Positions 17,304 through 26,942 of a DNA stretch of 36,745 nucleotides are shown here, piece after piece. The position numbers and the translations under genes are program-made. Source of the DNA: Gammaproteobacteria bacterium (GTDB lineage Bacteria > Pseudomonadota > Gammaproteobacteria > Pseudomonadales > Pseudomonadaceae); NCBI GenBank assembly GCA_903970465.1, contig CAJCIO010000126.1:1-36745 (forward strand), given 5' to 3'. The first letter of the stretch is position 1, and each line of letters opens with the position of its first letter. Below the pieces are notes generated by a model. It saw only the letters and a list, made by a program, of their open reading frames with translations, was not told where the DNA came from and did not search any database.

Positions 17304-17359
17304 CCCGCTGCCCCCTCGCTCGTCCGCCGATGTACCCCCTGATATGCCTACCGACACCT

Positions 17360-17377
17360 GAACCAATTCCCATTGGC
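17360..17377. promoter_or_regulatory. Third AACCAAT/ATTGG element, overlapping the -24 box
   Basis: GAACCAAT (17360-17367), TCCC, then ATTGGC (17372-17377). Its right arm shares bases with the TGGCA of the sigma-54-type promoter. A protein bound here could block RNA polymerase, which fits a repressor site. Confidence 0.45.
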
Positions 17378-17389
17378 ATCGCTATTGCA
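17374..17389 (+). promoter_or_regulatory. Putative sigma-54 promoter of the ABC/GGT operon
   Basis: TGGCATCGCTATTGCA has the GG and GC dinucleotides exactly ten bases apart. It also has both conserved cores (TGGCA and TTGCA) of the sigma-54 -24/-12 consensus. Transcription would start near 17400, about 60 bases ahead of the regulator gene. Sigma-54 promoters need an enhancer-binding activator, and none is encoded in this window. Confidence 0.6.
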
Positions 17390-17462
17390 CCCATCTGGCT
17401 ATCGTCAGTCGCGCCCTTGAACGGCAGCGACTGCCCTTTTGAGCTTGTCACGAGAAACCATC

Positions 17463-18200
17463 ATGGAACGTTTCGAGACTGACGCAGCCCACGATAACGC
17501 TTCAAAGCTGGCCCTCGACGCGCTGCGGCAAACGGTGGCCCAGCACGCGGCGTTTCCCCAGCGGGCGCTGCCTACCGAGCGGGAATTGGCGGTGCTGTTC
17601 GGCGTGAGCCGCAGGGCGATTCGACGGGCGCTGGCAGTGCTCGAAGCGGAAGGGCAGATCTGGCGCCGCCAGGGCAAAGGCACCTTTGTGGGCCCGACGC
17701 CGCCCAGCGCGTCCATGAGTTTCGCAAGATTATCGAGCCGGACCAATTTCAGTGAGGTCATGGAAGCGCGGTTGCACTTGGAGCCCGCGCTGGCGTCCCT
17801 GGCGGCGGTCCGCGCCAGCGGCGAGCAGATGGCGATACTGCGCCGCCTGACCGAACGCACCACCCGCCAGCAAGGCGCCGAGCAAGTCGACGCCGAGGGC
17901 CTGGAGTTGTGGGACAGCGCCCTGCATCGCGGCATCGCCGAAGCGGCGGGCAACCGGTTGATGCTGGACATCTTCGAAATGCTCGACGCCATCCGTCTCG
18001 ATCCAGCCTGGCGCGACCTGCGCCAGCGGGCGCGCAACACCGATCGCCTGAGCACCTACAGCCACGACCACGACGACATTGTCGACGCCATCGAGCGCCG
18101 CGACCCGGTCAAGGCCGCCACGGCCATGCGCGGTCACCTGCGCGCCCTGCAACAGGCGCTCGACAACGTCATTCACCAAGACCTCGAGGCGAGTTCATGA
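17463..18200 (+). CDS. GntR/FadR-family regulator, first gene of the operon
   Basis: This 245-residue protein has an N-terminal winged helix-turn-helix (residues about 15-80). The family signature LPTERELAVLFGVSRRAIRRAL is followed by GQIWRRQGKGTFV. An all-helical FCD/FadR C-terminal domain follows, with likely metal/ligand residues in the EARLHLEP segment, LHRGIAEAAGN and the H-X3-H-like DHDDIVDAI. Such domains bind small acids or amino acids. Its stop overlaps the start of the first ATPase gene (ATGA), so it is co-transcribed and probably autoregulating. I chose the ATG at 17463 over a TTG at 17439. ATTGGT-type repeats upstream are plausible operators. Confidence 0.88.
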   Translation: MERFETDAAHDNASKLALDALRQTVAQHAAFPQRALPTERELAVLFGVSRRAIRRALAVLEAEGQIWRRQGKGTFVGPTPPSASMSFARLSSRTNFSEVMEARLHLEPALASLAAVRASGEQMAILRRLTERTTRQQGAEQVDAEGLELWDSALHRGIAEAAGNRLMLDIFEMLDAIRLDPAWRDLRQRARNTDRLSTYSHDHDDIVDAIERRDPVKAATAMRGHLRALQQALDNVIHQDLEASS

Positions 18201-19185
18201 ATCCGCAAGCCCCGGTATTAAGTGTCGACAACCTCAGCGTGCGCTTCAAGGGCGCCCCGGCCAACGTGGTCGATGGCGTGTCGTTTGCAGTGATGCCCGG
18301 CAAGACCCTGGCCATCGTCGGCGAGTCCGGCTGCGGCAAGAGCGTCACATCCATGGCGCTGATGGGACTGTTGCCCGATACCGCCACGGTCGGCGCCCAC
18401 GCCTCCAGCCTGTTGGCCGAACCCTTGCTGGGCATGCCCGCCGAGCGCTTGCTCAACGTGCGCGGCAATCGCATGGCGATGATTTTCCAGGAGCCCATGA
18501 CGTCGCTGAACCCGGTGTTCACCCTCGGCGATCAGATCGGCGAAAGCGTGATGCGTCATCAAGGCCTGTCGCGCAAAGAGGCGCGCCAGCGAGCGCTGCA
18601 GATGCTTGAAAAAGTCCGCGTGCCCGACGCCACGCAGCGCCTGGACGCCTATCCACACGAGTTGTCCGGCGGCATGCGCCAGCGGGCGATGATCGCCATG
18701 GCGCTGGCCAACGACCCGGCACTGATCATCGCCGACGAGCCCACCACCGCGCTGGACGTGACCATTCAGGCGCAGATCCTCGCGCTGGTGGCCAACCTGC
18801 AGGCTGAAACCGGCACCTCGATGATCCTCATCACCCATGACCTGGGCGTGGTCGCCGAAGTGGCCGACGAGGTGCTGGTGATGTATGCCGGGCAGGTGGT
18901 AGAGAGCGGCTCGGTCAAGACCCTGTTCGACGATCCACAGCACCCGTACACCATCGGGCTGATGGGCTCGATGCCGTCGATCGGCCCTCGCGAAGGGCGC
19001 CTGGCAACCATCAACGGCCGCGTCCCGACACCCGCAGAGATGCCCAGCGGTTGCCGCTTCGCCGGGCGTTGCCCGTTCGTCATCGGCGCCTGTCGCCAGG
19101 CCCGTCCGCCGCTGGTGGAGGTCTCGCCCGGGCACTTCGCCGCGTGCATTCGCGTACCGCTGGAACAGCATGTGGGAGTCAGCGC

Positions 19186-19189
<4 letters not shown>
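18197..19189 (+). CDS. Peptide ABC transporter ATP-binding protein (DppD type)
   Basis: This 330-residue ATPase belongs to the dipeptide/oligopeptide/nickel import family. Walker A is GESGCGKS (residues 42-49) and the Q-loop is [11 protein letters not shown]. The signature LSGGMRQR lies near 156, Walker B is IIADEPT, and the switch His is in ITHDLGVV. The C-terminal oligopeptide-transporter extension has the cysteine-rich [10 protein letters not shown], expected for a DppD partner and a possible Fe-S site. It overlaps the regulator before it and the second ATPase after it by four bases each. It would form a heterodimer with the product at 19186 on the cytoplasmic face of the permease. Confidence 0.93.
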
Positions 19190-20300
<1,111 letters not shown>

Positions 20301-20304
<4 letters not shown>

Positions 20305-21800
20305 AGTTCGCACAGCTCATGACCGGCACGCTGCTACTGCTCGCTGCCAACGCTGCCTTTGCCGAAACAACGCTGCGCATCGGCATTCAGGATGACCCTG
20401 ACGTGCTCGACCCGCATCGCTCGCGCACCTACTCCGGCAGGCTGGTCTACACCGCCCTGTGCGACAAGCTGGTGGACATCAACCCGCAGCTCACCTACGT
20501 GCCGCAGCTGGCCACCGCCTGGCGCTGGAGCGAGGACAACAAGACCCTGACCATGACCCTGCGTGACGGCGTGACATTCCACGACGGCGAGGTGTTCGAC
20601 GCGGCGGCTGTGAAGTTCAACCTGGACCGCGCCCGCACCCTACCCGACTCGCTGCGCAAGAGCGAGCTGTCGTCGGTGGAGAGCGTAGAGGTGGTCGATG
20701 CCAAAACCGTCGCAATCAAGGTCAAGCAACCCGACGCCACGCTGATCTCGCAGCTCTCCGACCGCGCCGGCATGATGCTCGCGCCCAAGGCTTCGGCCAC
20801 TGAAGTCGGCGCCAAACCGATCTGTTCGGGGCCCTATAAATTCGTCCAGCGCGTGCAGCAGGATCGCATTGTGCTGGAGCGGTTCGACAACTACTGGAAC
20901 AAGCAGGCGTACCACTTCGACAAGGTGATTTTTCTGCCGATCCCGGACACCTCGGTACGCCTGGCCAACCTGCGTTCCGGCGACCTGGACATCATCGAAC
21001 GCGTGGCACCCACCGACGTGAAGACCGCCAAGGCCGACAGCAAGCTGCAGGTGTTCAACACCCCAGGGCTGGGCTACATGCAGCTGATGTACAACACCAA
21101 CAACGGCGAGCGCGCGAACACTCCGATAGGCCAGGACAAGCGCGTGCGCAAGGCTTTCGAGCTGGCCATCGACCGAGATGCAATCAATCAGGTGGTGTTC
21201 GAAGGCCTGTACGCCCCCGGCGCCCAGCCGTTCCCGATCAGCAGCCCGTACTACGACAAGAGCCTGCCAATCCCGGCGCGTGACGTGGAACAAAGCAAAA
21301 AACTGCTGGCCGCAGCCGGGGTCAAGCTGCCCCTCGACGTCGAGCTCAAAGTCGCCAACAACCCCATCGCCCAGCAGGTCGGGCAGATCGTCCAGGCCAT
21401 GGCCGATGAGGCCGGCTTCAAGGTCAATCTGGTCGCCACCGAGTACGCCACCTTGCTCAGCGAGCAACAGGCTGGCAACTTCCAGATCGGCATGACGGCC
21501 TGGTCCGGGCGGCCTGATCCAGATGGCAACATCCATCAATTCGTCACCTGCAAGGGCGGCCAGAACGACGGCCATTTCTGCGACCCCAAGCTCGACGAGC
21601 TGCTCGACAAGGCGCGTACCACCAATGATCAGGCCCAGCGCCAGGCGCTGTACGCCGAAGCCCTGCGCCTGATGGCAGTCGATGTGCCGGGCACCTACCT
21701 GTATTTCGACCCGCGCATCATTGCCATGAGCAGCAAACTGACCGGCTTCGTACCGAGCCCGGATGGTCTGATCCGCTTGACCGATGTCGCCTTCAAATGA
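20301..21800 (+). CDS. Periplasmic peptide/glutathione-type binding protein (SBP_bac_5)
   Basis: This 499-residue SBP_bac_5 protein is of the DppA/GsiB type. A signal peptide covers residues 1-21 (ending ANAAFA). The mature protein starts with TLRIGIQDDPDVLDPHRSRT, includes TWRLRDGVTFHDGE-like TLRDGVTFHDGEVFDAAAV, and has the family's VRKAFELAIDRDAI helix. It would capture a peptide or gamma-glutamyl compound in the periplasm and deliver it to the permeases encoded next. Length is normal. Two Cys (in SGPYKF and VTCKGG contexts) could form a disulfide. The ligand cannot be read from the sequence. The adjacent gamma-glutamyltransferases suggest a gamma-glutamyl substrate. Confidence 0.92.
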
Positions 21801-21825
21801 CCCTCGCACCTGTCAAGGAGCGCAC

Positions 21826-22773
21826 ATGCTGACGTTCATCTTCAGACGCTTGCTCAGCGCCATTCCGACGCTGATCCTGGTGTCGCTGTTCGTCTTCACC
21901 CTGCAGAAACTGCTGCCGGGCGATCCGGTGCTGGCGATGGCCGGCGAAGAGCGCGACCCGGCGGTGATGGCGTACCTGCGCGATAAATACCGGCTCAACG
22001 ATCCGGTGCCGCTGCAGTACCTGCACTGGGTCGGCAACGTGCTGCAAGGCGACTTCGGCACCTCGCTGCGCACCGAGCAACCGGTGACCACGCTGCTGGC
22101 GTCCAAGCTGCCGGTGACCCTTGAACTGGCGGTGCTGGCGTTGATCATCGCACTGCTGATCGGCATTCCCACCGGGGTGATCTCCGCGGTGCGCAAAGGC
22201 ACGGCGGTGGATTACGGCGCGAATATCTTTGCCTTGTCGGGCATCTCGATTCCGCACTTCTGGCTGGGCATTCTGCTGATCATGATCTTCGCCGTGAAGC
22301 TGCAATGGCTACCCGCCTCAGGCTTCGTGCCGCTGGGTGAAGACCTCGGGCAGAACCTCAAGACTCTGCTTCTGCCCGCCTTTGTGCTCGGCGCCGGGCT
22401 GTCCGGGGTGCTGATGCGCCACACCCGCAGCGCCATGCTCGAAGTACTGCGCGCCGACTATGTGCGCACCGCACGGGCCAAGGGCTTGTTGCCGCGCACG
22501 GTGATCCTCAAGCACGCCCTGCGCAACGCCTTGATGCCCATCGTGACCCTGACCACGCTGCTGTTCGGCGAGCTGCTGGGCGGCGCGGTGCTCACCGAGC
22601 AGGTATTCAGCATTCCGGGGTTCGGCAAGATGATCGTCGATGCCGTGTTCAACCGCGACTACGCGGTGGTGCAAGGCGTGGTGCTGTGCGTGGCCATCGG
22701 TTTTCTGCTGCTCAACCTGCTGGCCGACGTACTTTATCGCCTGATCAATCCACGTTTGAGGACCGCCTCATGA
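21826..22773 (+). CDS. Peptide ABC transporter permease (DppB type)
   Basis: This 315-residue inner-membrane permease has six predicted helices. The N-terminal RRLLSAIPTLILVSLFVFTL and LLPGDPVLAM are typical of DppB. The EAA coupling loop is seen in DYVRTARAKGLLPRTVILKHALRNALMPIVT. AGGAG lies just before the ATG at 21826. The gap from the binding-protein gene is 25 bases, and it overlaps the next permease gene by four bases. Confidence 0.94.
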   Translation: MLTFIFRRLLSAIPTLILVSLFVFTLQKLLPGDPVLAMAGEERDPAVMAYLRDKYRLNDPVPLQYLHWVGNVLQGDFGTSLRTEQPVTTLLASKLPVTLELAVLALIIALLIGIPTGVISAVRKGTAVDYGANIFALSGISIPHFWLGILLIMIFAVKLQWLPASGFVPLGEDLGQNLKTLLLPAFVLGAGLSGVLMRHTRSAMLEVLRADYVRTARAKGLLPRTVILKHALRNALMPIVTLTTLLFGELLGGAVLTEQVFSIPGFGKMIVDAVFNRDYAVVQGVVLCVAIGFLLLNLLADVLYRLINPRLRTAS

Positions 22774-23654
22774 GCGCTGTCGCCCCGATCGTTTCAGCCT
22801 CGACCGACCTCACCCTCAAACCCCGCAGCCGCTCGCCGTTCGTGCGTAAATTCCTCGGCAACAAAGGCGCGGTCATCGGCTCCGGGGTGCTGCTGCTGTT
22901 TATTCTGGCTGCGCTGCTGGCGCCGTGGATCGCGCCCTACGACCCGCTCAAGGCCAACTTTTTGCTGGTGCGCAAAGCGCCGTCGCTGCTGCATTGGCTG
23001 GGCACCGATGAACTGGGCCGCGATCTGTTTTCGCGCTTGCTGTGGGGCGCGCGCAGCTCGTTGCTGGCGGGCGCTGTATCGGTGGCGATCGCAATGGTCA
23101 TCGGTGTGCCTCTGGGGCTGATCGGCGGCTATTTCGGCGGCAAGCTCGATGCGATCATCTCGCGCATCATGGAGGCGCTGCTGTCGTGTCCGTTTCTGGT
23201 GCTGGCGATTGCCTTGGGGGCCTTCCTGGGCCCGAGCCTGACCAACGCGATGATCGCGATCGGGCTCTCGGCGATGCCGATTTTCTGCCGCCTGACACGC
23301 GGCCAGGTATTGGCGATCCGGCATGAGGATTACCTTGAAGGCGCCCGCGCCATCGGCCTGCCTGACCGCTGGATCATCCTGCGCTATGTACTGCCCAACG
23401 TGCTGTCGCCGCTGGTGGTGCAAGCGACGCTGACCATCGCGTCGGCTATTCTCGCCGAAGCCAGTCTGTCGTTCCTCGGGCTCGGTCAGCAACCGCCCTC
23501 GCCGTCCTGGGGCTCGATGCTCAACACCGCGAAGAATTTCATGGAACAGGCGCCGTGGATGTCGATTGCGCCCGGGGTGGCGATCTACATCACGGTGCTG
23601 TGTTTCAACCTGCTGGGCGATGGCCTGCGAGATGCCCTCGACCCGAAAAGCTGA
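22770..23654 (+). CDS. Peptide ABC transporter permease (DppC type)
   Basis: This 294-residue second permease has the DppC N-terminal segment (FVRKFLGNKGAVIGSGVLLLFIL). The family hallmark HWLGTDELGRDLFSRLLWGAR follows helix 1, and the EAA loop is EDYLEGARAIGLPDRWIILRYVLPN. It pairs with the DppB-type permease to complete the channel. Its stop is followed by a 51-base gap and then the first gamma-glutamyltransferase gene in the same direction. The importer and enzyme are thus very likely one transcript. Confidence 0.94.
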   Translation: MSAVAPIVSASTDLTLKPRSRSPFVRKFLGNKGAVIGSGVLLLFILAALLAPWIAPYDPLKANFLLVRKAPSLLHWLGTDELGRDLFSRLLWGARSSLLAGAVSVAIAMVIGVPLGLIGGYFGGKLDAIISRIMEALLSCPFLVLAIALGAFLGPSLTNAMIAIGLSAMPIFCRLTRGQVLAIRHEDYLEGARAIGLPDRWIILRYVLPNVLSPLVVQATLTIASAILAEASLSFLGLGQQPPSPSWGSMLNTAKNFMEQAPWMSIAPGVAIYITVLCFNLLGDGLRDALDPKS

Positions 23655-23705
23655 TCAATCCTCACGCATCCATCCTTAAGCATCACTGCCAAAGAGACCG
23701 CCTTC

Positions 23706-25301
23706 ATGCACGATGATCTGGACTACAGCCAACCTTACGCCTCCGCCCGCTCGCCCGTGATGGGCAACAACATGGTCGCCTGTTCACAACCGCTGGCCGC
23801 CCAGGCCGGGCTGGACATGCTGCGCAAAGGCGGCAATGCCGTGGACGCCGCCATCGCCGCCGCCATGGTGCTGACCGTGGTCGAACCCACCGGTTGCGGC
23901 ATCGGCAGCGACGCGTTCGCGATCATCTGGGACGGTAAAAAGCTGCAAGGTCTCAATGCCTCCGGGCGCTCGCCCAAGGCCTGGACCCCGGAGTTTTTCA
24001 AAGGGCAAACGCAGATGCCGCAACGTGGTTGGGGCGCGGTGACCGTGCCCGGCGCGGTGTCGGCCTGGGTGGCGTTGTCCGAGCGCTACGGCAAACTGCC
24101 GTTCGCCACCCTCGCCGAGCCAGCCATCGGCTATGCCCGCGACGGTTACCAGGTGACGCCGATCATTGCCGAGTTGTGGCGCCGTGGTGCGCAATTGCTC
24201 AAGGACCAGCCAGGCTTCGCCGAGTGCTTCCTGCCGGGTGGCAAGGCACCCACAGCCGGCGAGAAAATCACCCTCAAGGACCACGCCAAAACGCTGCAAG
24301 CGATTGCCGCCAGCAAGGGCGAGTCGTTCTATCGCGGCGAGCTGGCGCAGGCGATCATCGCGCACGCCACTGCCAACGGCAGTGTCATGAGTCTGGACGA
24401 TCTGGCGACTCACAGCGTCGACTGGATCGACACCCTGTCGGTGCCCTATGCCGGCGCCGTGGTTCATGAATTACCGCCCAACGGCCAGGGCATCGCTACG
24501 CTGTCCGGCTTGACCATGCTTGAGACATTGGCCGTCGGCGAGCATCCGGTGGACAGTGTCGAGACCGTGCACCCGGTGCTGGAGGCGATGAAGCTGGCGC
24601 TGGCCGATCTCGACGAGCACGTCGCGGACGAAAGCCACATGCGCCTGCGCTCGGCGCAGTTGCTGGACCCGGCCTACTTGAAGGAGCGCGCCGCGCTGGT
24701 CGGCAATCAGGCGGCCAATCCCGGCCACGGCTCGCCAAAAGCGGGCGGCACGGTGTACCTGTCGGCGGCCGACGAGAGCGGCATGATGATCTCGTTCATC
24801 CAGTCCAACTACATGGGCTTCGGCTCGGGCGTGGTGGTACCAGGCACCGGTATCAGCCTGCAGAACCGCGGCGCGGGCTTCACCCTTGACCCTGATCACG
24901 TCAACACCGTCGCCCCTGGCAAACGGCCGTTCCACACTATCATTCCGGGCTTCGTGATGAATGCCGACGGCACGCCGCTGATGTCTTTCGGTTTGATGGG
25001 TGGGCCAATGCAGGCGCAGGGGCACTTGCAGATGATGATGCGCATCCTGCGCTACAAGCAAAACCCGCAGGCTGCTGCAGATGCTCCCCGCTGGCGACTG
25101 GAGGCGGGCCTGAAAGTGGCCGTCGAACGCTCCTTCGACCCGCAGGTCGTGGCAGCACTCAAAGCCAAGGGGCACGACGTCGAGGTGGAAGATCCTAGCG
25201 GCGTGTTCGCCTTTGGTGGCGCGCAGATCATCCAGCGCACCGCCCATGGCTATGTGGGCGGGACCGATCCGCGCAAGGATGGATTGGTGGCGGCGTACTG
25301 A
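23706..25301 (+). CDS. Gamma-glutamyltransferase-like Ntn hydrolase, cytoplasmic (1)
   Basis: This 531-residue enzyme is of the gamma-glutamyltransferase family. These are made as one chain that cuts itself before a Thr, which then becomes the nucleophile. Family marks are MLRKGGNAVDAAIAAAMVL near the start, PGAVSAWVALSERYGKL, and the predicted self-cleavage site at Thr349 in KAGGTVYLSAAD. NRGAGFTLDPDHVN and GKRPFHTIIPGFV come later. There is no signal peptide, unlike periplasmic E. coli Ggt. It resembles the cytoplasmic YwrD type, so it should act after import by the ABC system encoded upstream. The natural gamma-glutamyl substrate is unknown. Confidence 0.88.
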   Translation: MHDDLDYSQPYASARSPVMGNNMVACSQPLAAQAGLDMLRKGGNAVDAAIAAAMVLTVVEPTGCGIGSDAFAIIWDGKKLQGLNASGRSPKAWTPEFFKGQTQMPQRGWGAVTVPGAVSAWVALSERYGKLPFATLAEPAIGYARDGYQVTPIIAELWRRGAQLLKDQPGFAECFLPGGKAPTAGEKITLKDHAKTLQAIAASKGESFYRGELAQAIIAHATANGSVMSLDDLATHSVDWIDTLSVPYAGAVVHELPPNGQGIATLSGLTMLETLAVGEHPVDSVETVHPVLEAMKLALADLDEHVADESHMRLRSAQLLDPAYLKERAALVGNQAANPGHGSPKAGGTVYLSAADESGMMISFIQSNYMGFGSGVVVPGTGISLQNRGAGFTLDPDHVNTVAPGKRPFHTIIPGFVMNADGTPLMSFGLMGGPMQAQGHLQMMMRILRYKQNPQAAADAPRWRLEAGLKVAVERSFDPQVVAALKAKGHDVEVEDPSGVFAFGGAQIIQRTAHGYVGGTDPRKDGLVAAY

Positions 25302-25306
25302 GGTGA

Positions 25307-25331
25307 GGCTGCCCCTGCTCAGGGGGCAGCC
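25307..25331 (+). terminator. Stem-loop after the first GGT operon
   Basis: A 9-bp perfect stem with a 7-base loop lies five bases after the stop. The T-run is missing, so it could be a Rho-dependent end or a 3' stabilising stem. Confidence 0.45.
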
Positions 25332-25350
25332 GCCTGAGGCGCATGCCCGG

Positions 25351-25365
25351 GCACCGTCCGGGTGC
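25351..25365. promoter_or_regulatory. NtrC-like enhancer site
   Basis: GCACC (25351-25355), five bases, then GGTGC (25361-25365). The arms and spacing match the NtrC consensus GCACC-N5-GGTGC. It is about 235 bases upstream of the sigma-54-type -24 box, farther than usual but workable for an enhancer. The same palindrome could also be a chance hairpin in GC-rich DNA. Confidence 0.45.
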
Positions 25366-25598
25366 ACCCTGCACCATTAGTGGCACCGAGCGCACTACGG
25401 CGTACTGCATCGTGTCCGTTTGGAGATACATGATGGTCGACTGGCGACAGACTGCGTATTGCCAAAGGCGTAGATTAATCTCCTGTTAATTATATAGTTC
25501 TATTCGTTATATTTTGTTCCAAGGCAAAAGCTTAGTGTGTGGGCGACGGGTGGATGGCCCTTATCTTTATATATTTAAATTTAATTAAATAACGTTAA

Positions 25599-25614
25599 TG
25601 GCACACCCCTTGCT
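25599..25614 (+). promoter_or_regulatory. Putative sigma-54 promoter of the OFA transporter/GGT unit
   Basis: TGGCACACCCCTTGCT matches the sigma-54 consensus at TGGCAC and TTGCT with the required ten-base spacing between GG and GC. It lies 38 bases before the transporter ATG, right after an AT-rich block suitable for DNA bending. Of the two sigma-54-type boxes in the window, this is the stronger match. Confidence 0.75.
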
Positions 25615-25651
25615 CAGGTTGGTTACATTGATAACCGTCTGAGTCGAGCCC

Positions 25652-26920
25652 ATGAAAAGCGCACCTGCAAGCCTCGAAACATCCGTCCCCAAAGTTCTTG
25701 GCACGCGATGGCACCAGTTGATCGCGGGCCTCATCTGCATGATGGCTATTTCTAGTCCGCAATATGTATGGACACTCTTCACCGGCCCCCTGAGCGCCAA
25801 ACTCGGTGGCTCGCTGGCACAGATTCAAGTCACCTTCTCGCTCTTGATCATCCTGCAAACGTTCTTCTCGCCCGTGCAGGGTTATCTGGTCGATCGCTTC
25901 GGCATCAAGCAGTTGATCGCCACCGGCTGCGGGCTCTCCGGGCTCAGTTGGATACTCGCCAGCCAGGCCTCGTCCCTGACCGAGTTGTATCTGAGCTACG
26001 GCGTGGTGGGCGGTCTGGGCACCGGCATCGTCTATGTCGGCATCGTCGGCCTGATGGTGCGCTGGTTCCCTGATCGCCGCGGCCTGGCCGCCGGTGCCGT
26101 GGCCGCTGGCTACGGGATGGGCGCGATGGTCACGACCTTCCCGATCAGCAACGCCCTGGCCAGCGTCGGAATGGAAACCACCCTGATGATTTTTGGTGCG
26201 GCACTGGGACTGGTCGGGCTGCTGGCTTCGCAGTTTTTACGTCAGCCACCGGCCGAGGCCGTGCAGATCGACATTCAGGTCGCCCACAGCGTGGTCGACG
26301 TACCGCCCAAACAGATGCTCAAAACGCCGCTGTTCTGGCTGATGTTCATCATGTTCACGATGATGTCCACGTCAGGCCTGATGGTCACTTCACAAATGGC
26401 CAGCTTCGCCAAAGACTTCGGCATGACCCAGGTCATGGTATTCGGAATGAACGCCCTGCCGCTGGCCCTGACCATCGACCGCATCTGCAACGGCCTCACG
26501 CGGCCGCTGTTCGGCTGGATCTCGGACCATTGGGGCCGGGAGAACACCATGGCGCTGGCCTTTTGCTTCGAAGGCATCGCGATGACGCTGTGGTTGTCGA
26601 CCAGCGACAACCCGGTGCTGTTCGTGCTGCTATCGGGGGTGGTATTCCTGGGCTGGGGTGAAATCTTCTCGCTGTTTCCATCGACCCTCACGGACACCTT
26701 CGGCACCCGGCACGCGACCACCAACTACGGCTTCCTGTACATGGCTCAAGGCATCGGCTCGATTTTCGGCGGCCCGGTCGCGGCACTGCTGCACCAATAC
26801 ACCGAGAGCTGGGTCCCGGTCTTCGCCGTGGCCATCAGCTTCGACCTGATCACCGCAGCGCTGGCATTTTTCGTCCTCAAGCGCCTGCGTGCCAGTTGGC
26901 TGGCCAAGCACGCCCTTTAA
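25652..26920 (+). CDS. MFS transporter, oxalate/formate antiporter (OFA) family
   Basis: This 422-residue transporter has 12 predicted helices and the OFA pattern (YVWTLFTGPLSAKLGGSLAQIQVTFSL). The helix 4 region is GGLGTGIVYVGIVGLMVRWFPDRRGLAAG, and GWISDHWGRENTMAL is in the second half. OFA proteins exchange carboxylates such as oxalate and formate, or import small acids. It is followed after 22 bases by the second gamma-glutamyltransferase gene, so the two are co-transcribed. It may export an acid product or import an acid moiety; the sequence does not tell which. Confidence 0.9.
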   Translation: MKSAPASLETSVPKVLGTRWHQLIAGLICMMAISSPQYVWTLFTGPLSAKLGGSLAQIQVTFSLLIILQTFFSPVQGYLVDRFGIKQLIATGCGLSGLSWILASQASSLTELYLSYGVVGGLGTGIVYVGIVGLMVRWFPDRRGLAAGAVAAGYGMGAMVTTFPISNALASVGMETTLMIFGAALGLVGLLASQFLRQPPAEAVQIDIQVAHSVVDVPPKQMLKTPLFWLMFIMFTMMSTSGLMVTSQMASFAKDFGMTQVMVFGMNALPLALTIDRICNGLTRPLFGWISDHWGRENTMALAFCFEGIAMTLWLSTSDNPVLFVLLSGVVFLGWGEIFSLFPSTLTDTFGTRHATTNYGFLYMAQGIGSIFGGPVAALLHQYTESWVPVFAVAISFDLITAALAFFVLKRLRASWLAKHAL

Positions 26921-26942
26921 CTGCCCCACAAGGATTGCAACG

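Larger units (their letters stand above)
17142..17462. other. Regulatory region ahead of the gamma-glutamyl/ABC operon
   Basis: This 320-base stretch carries no gene. It holds a long inverted repeat (17235-17260), two further AACCAAT/ATTGG elements (17286-17303 and 17360-17377) and a sigma-54-type -24/-12 box (17374-17389). These are listed separately. Confidence 0.7.
25302..25651. other. Regulatory region between the two GGT units
   Basis: This 350-base stretch has no gene. It starts with a GC-rich stem (GGCTGCCCC at 25307-25315 with GGGGCAGCC at 25323-25331), which may end the upstream operon. It then has an NtrC-like site (25351-25365) and a strongly AT-rich block (about 25475-25600, unlike the surrounding GC-rich DNA). 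The last part holds a sigma-54-type promoter (25599-25614) and a small dyad (GGTTA at 25621-25625, TAACC at 25632-25636). Confidence 0.65.
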
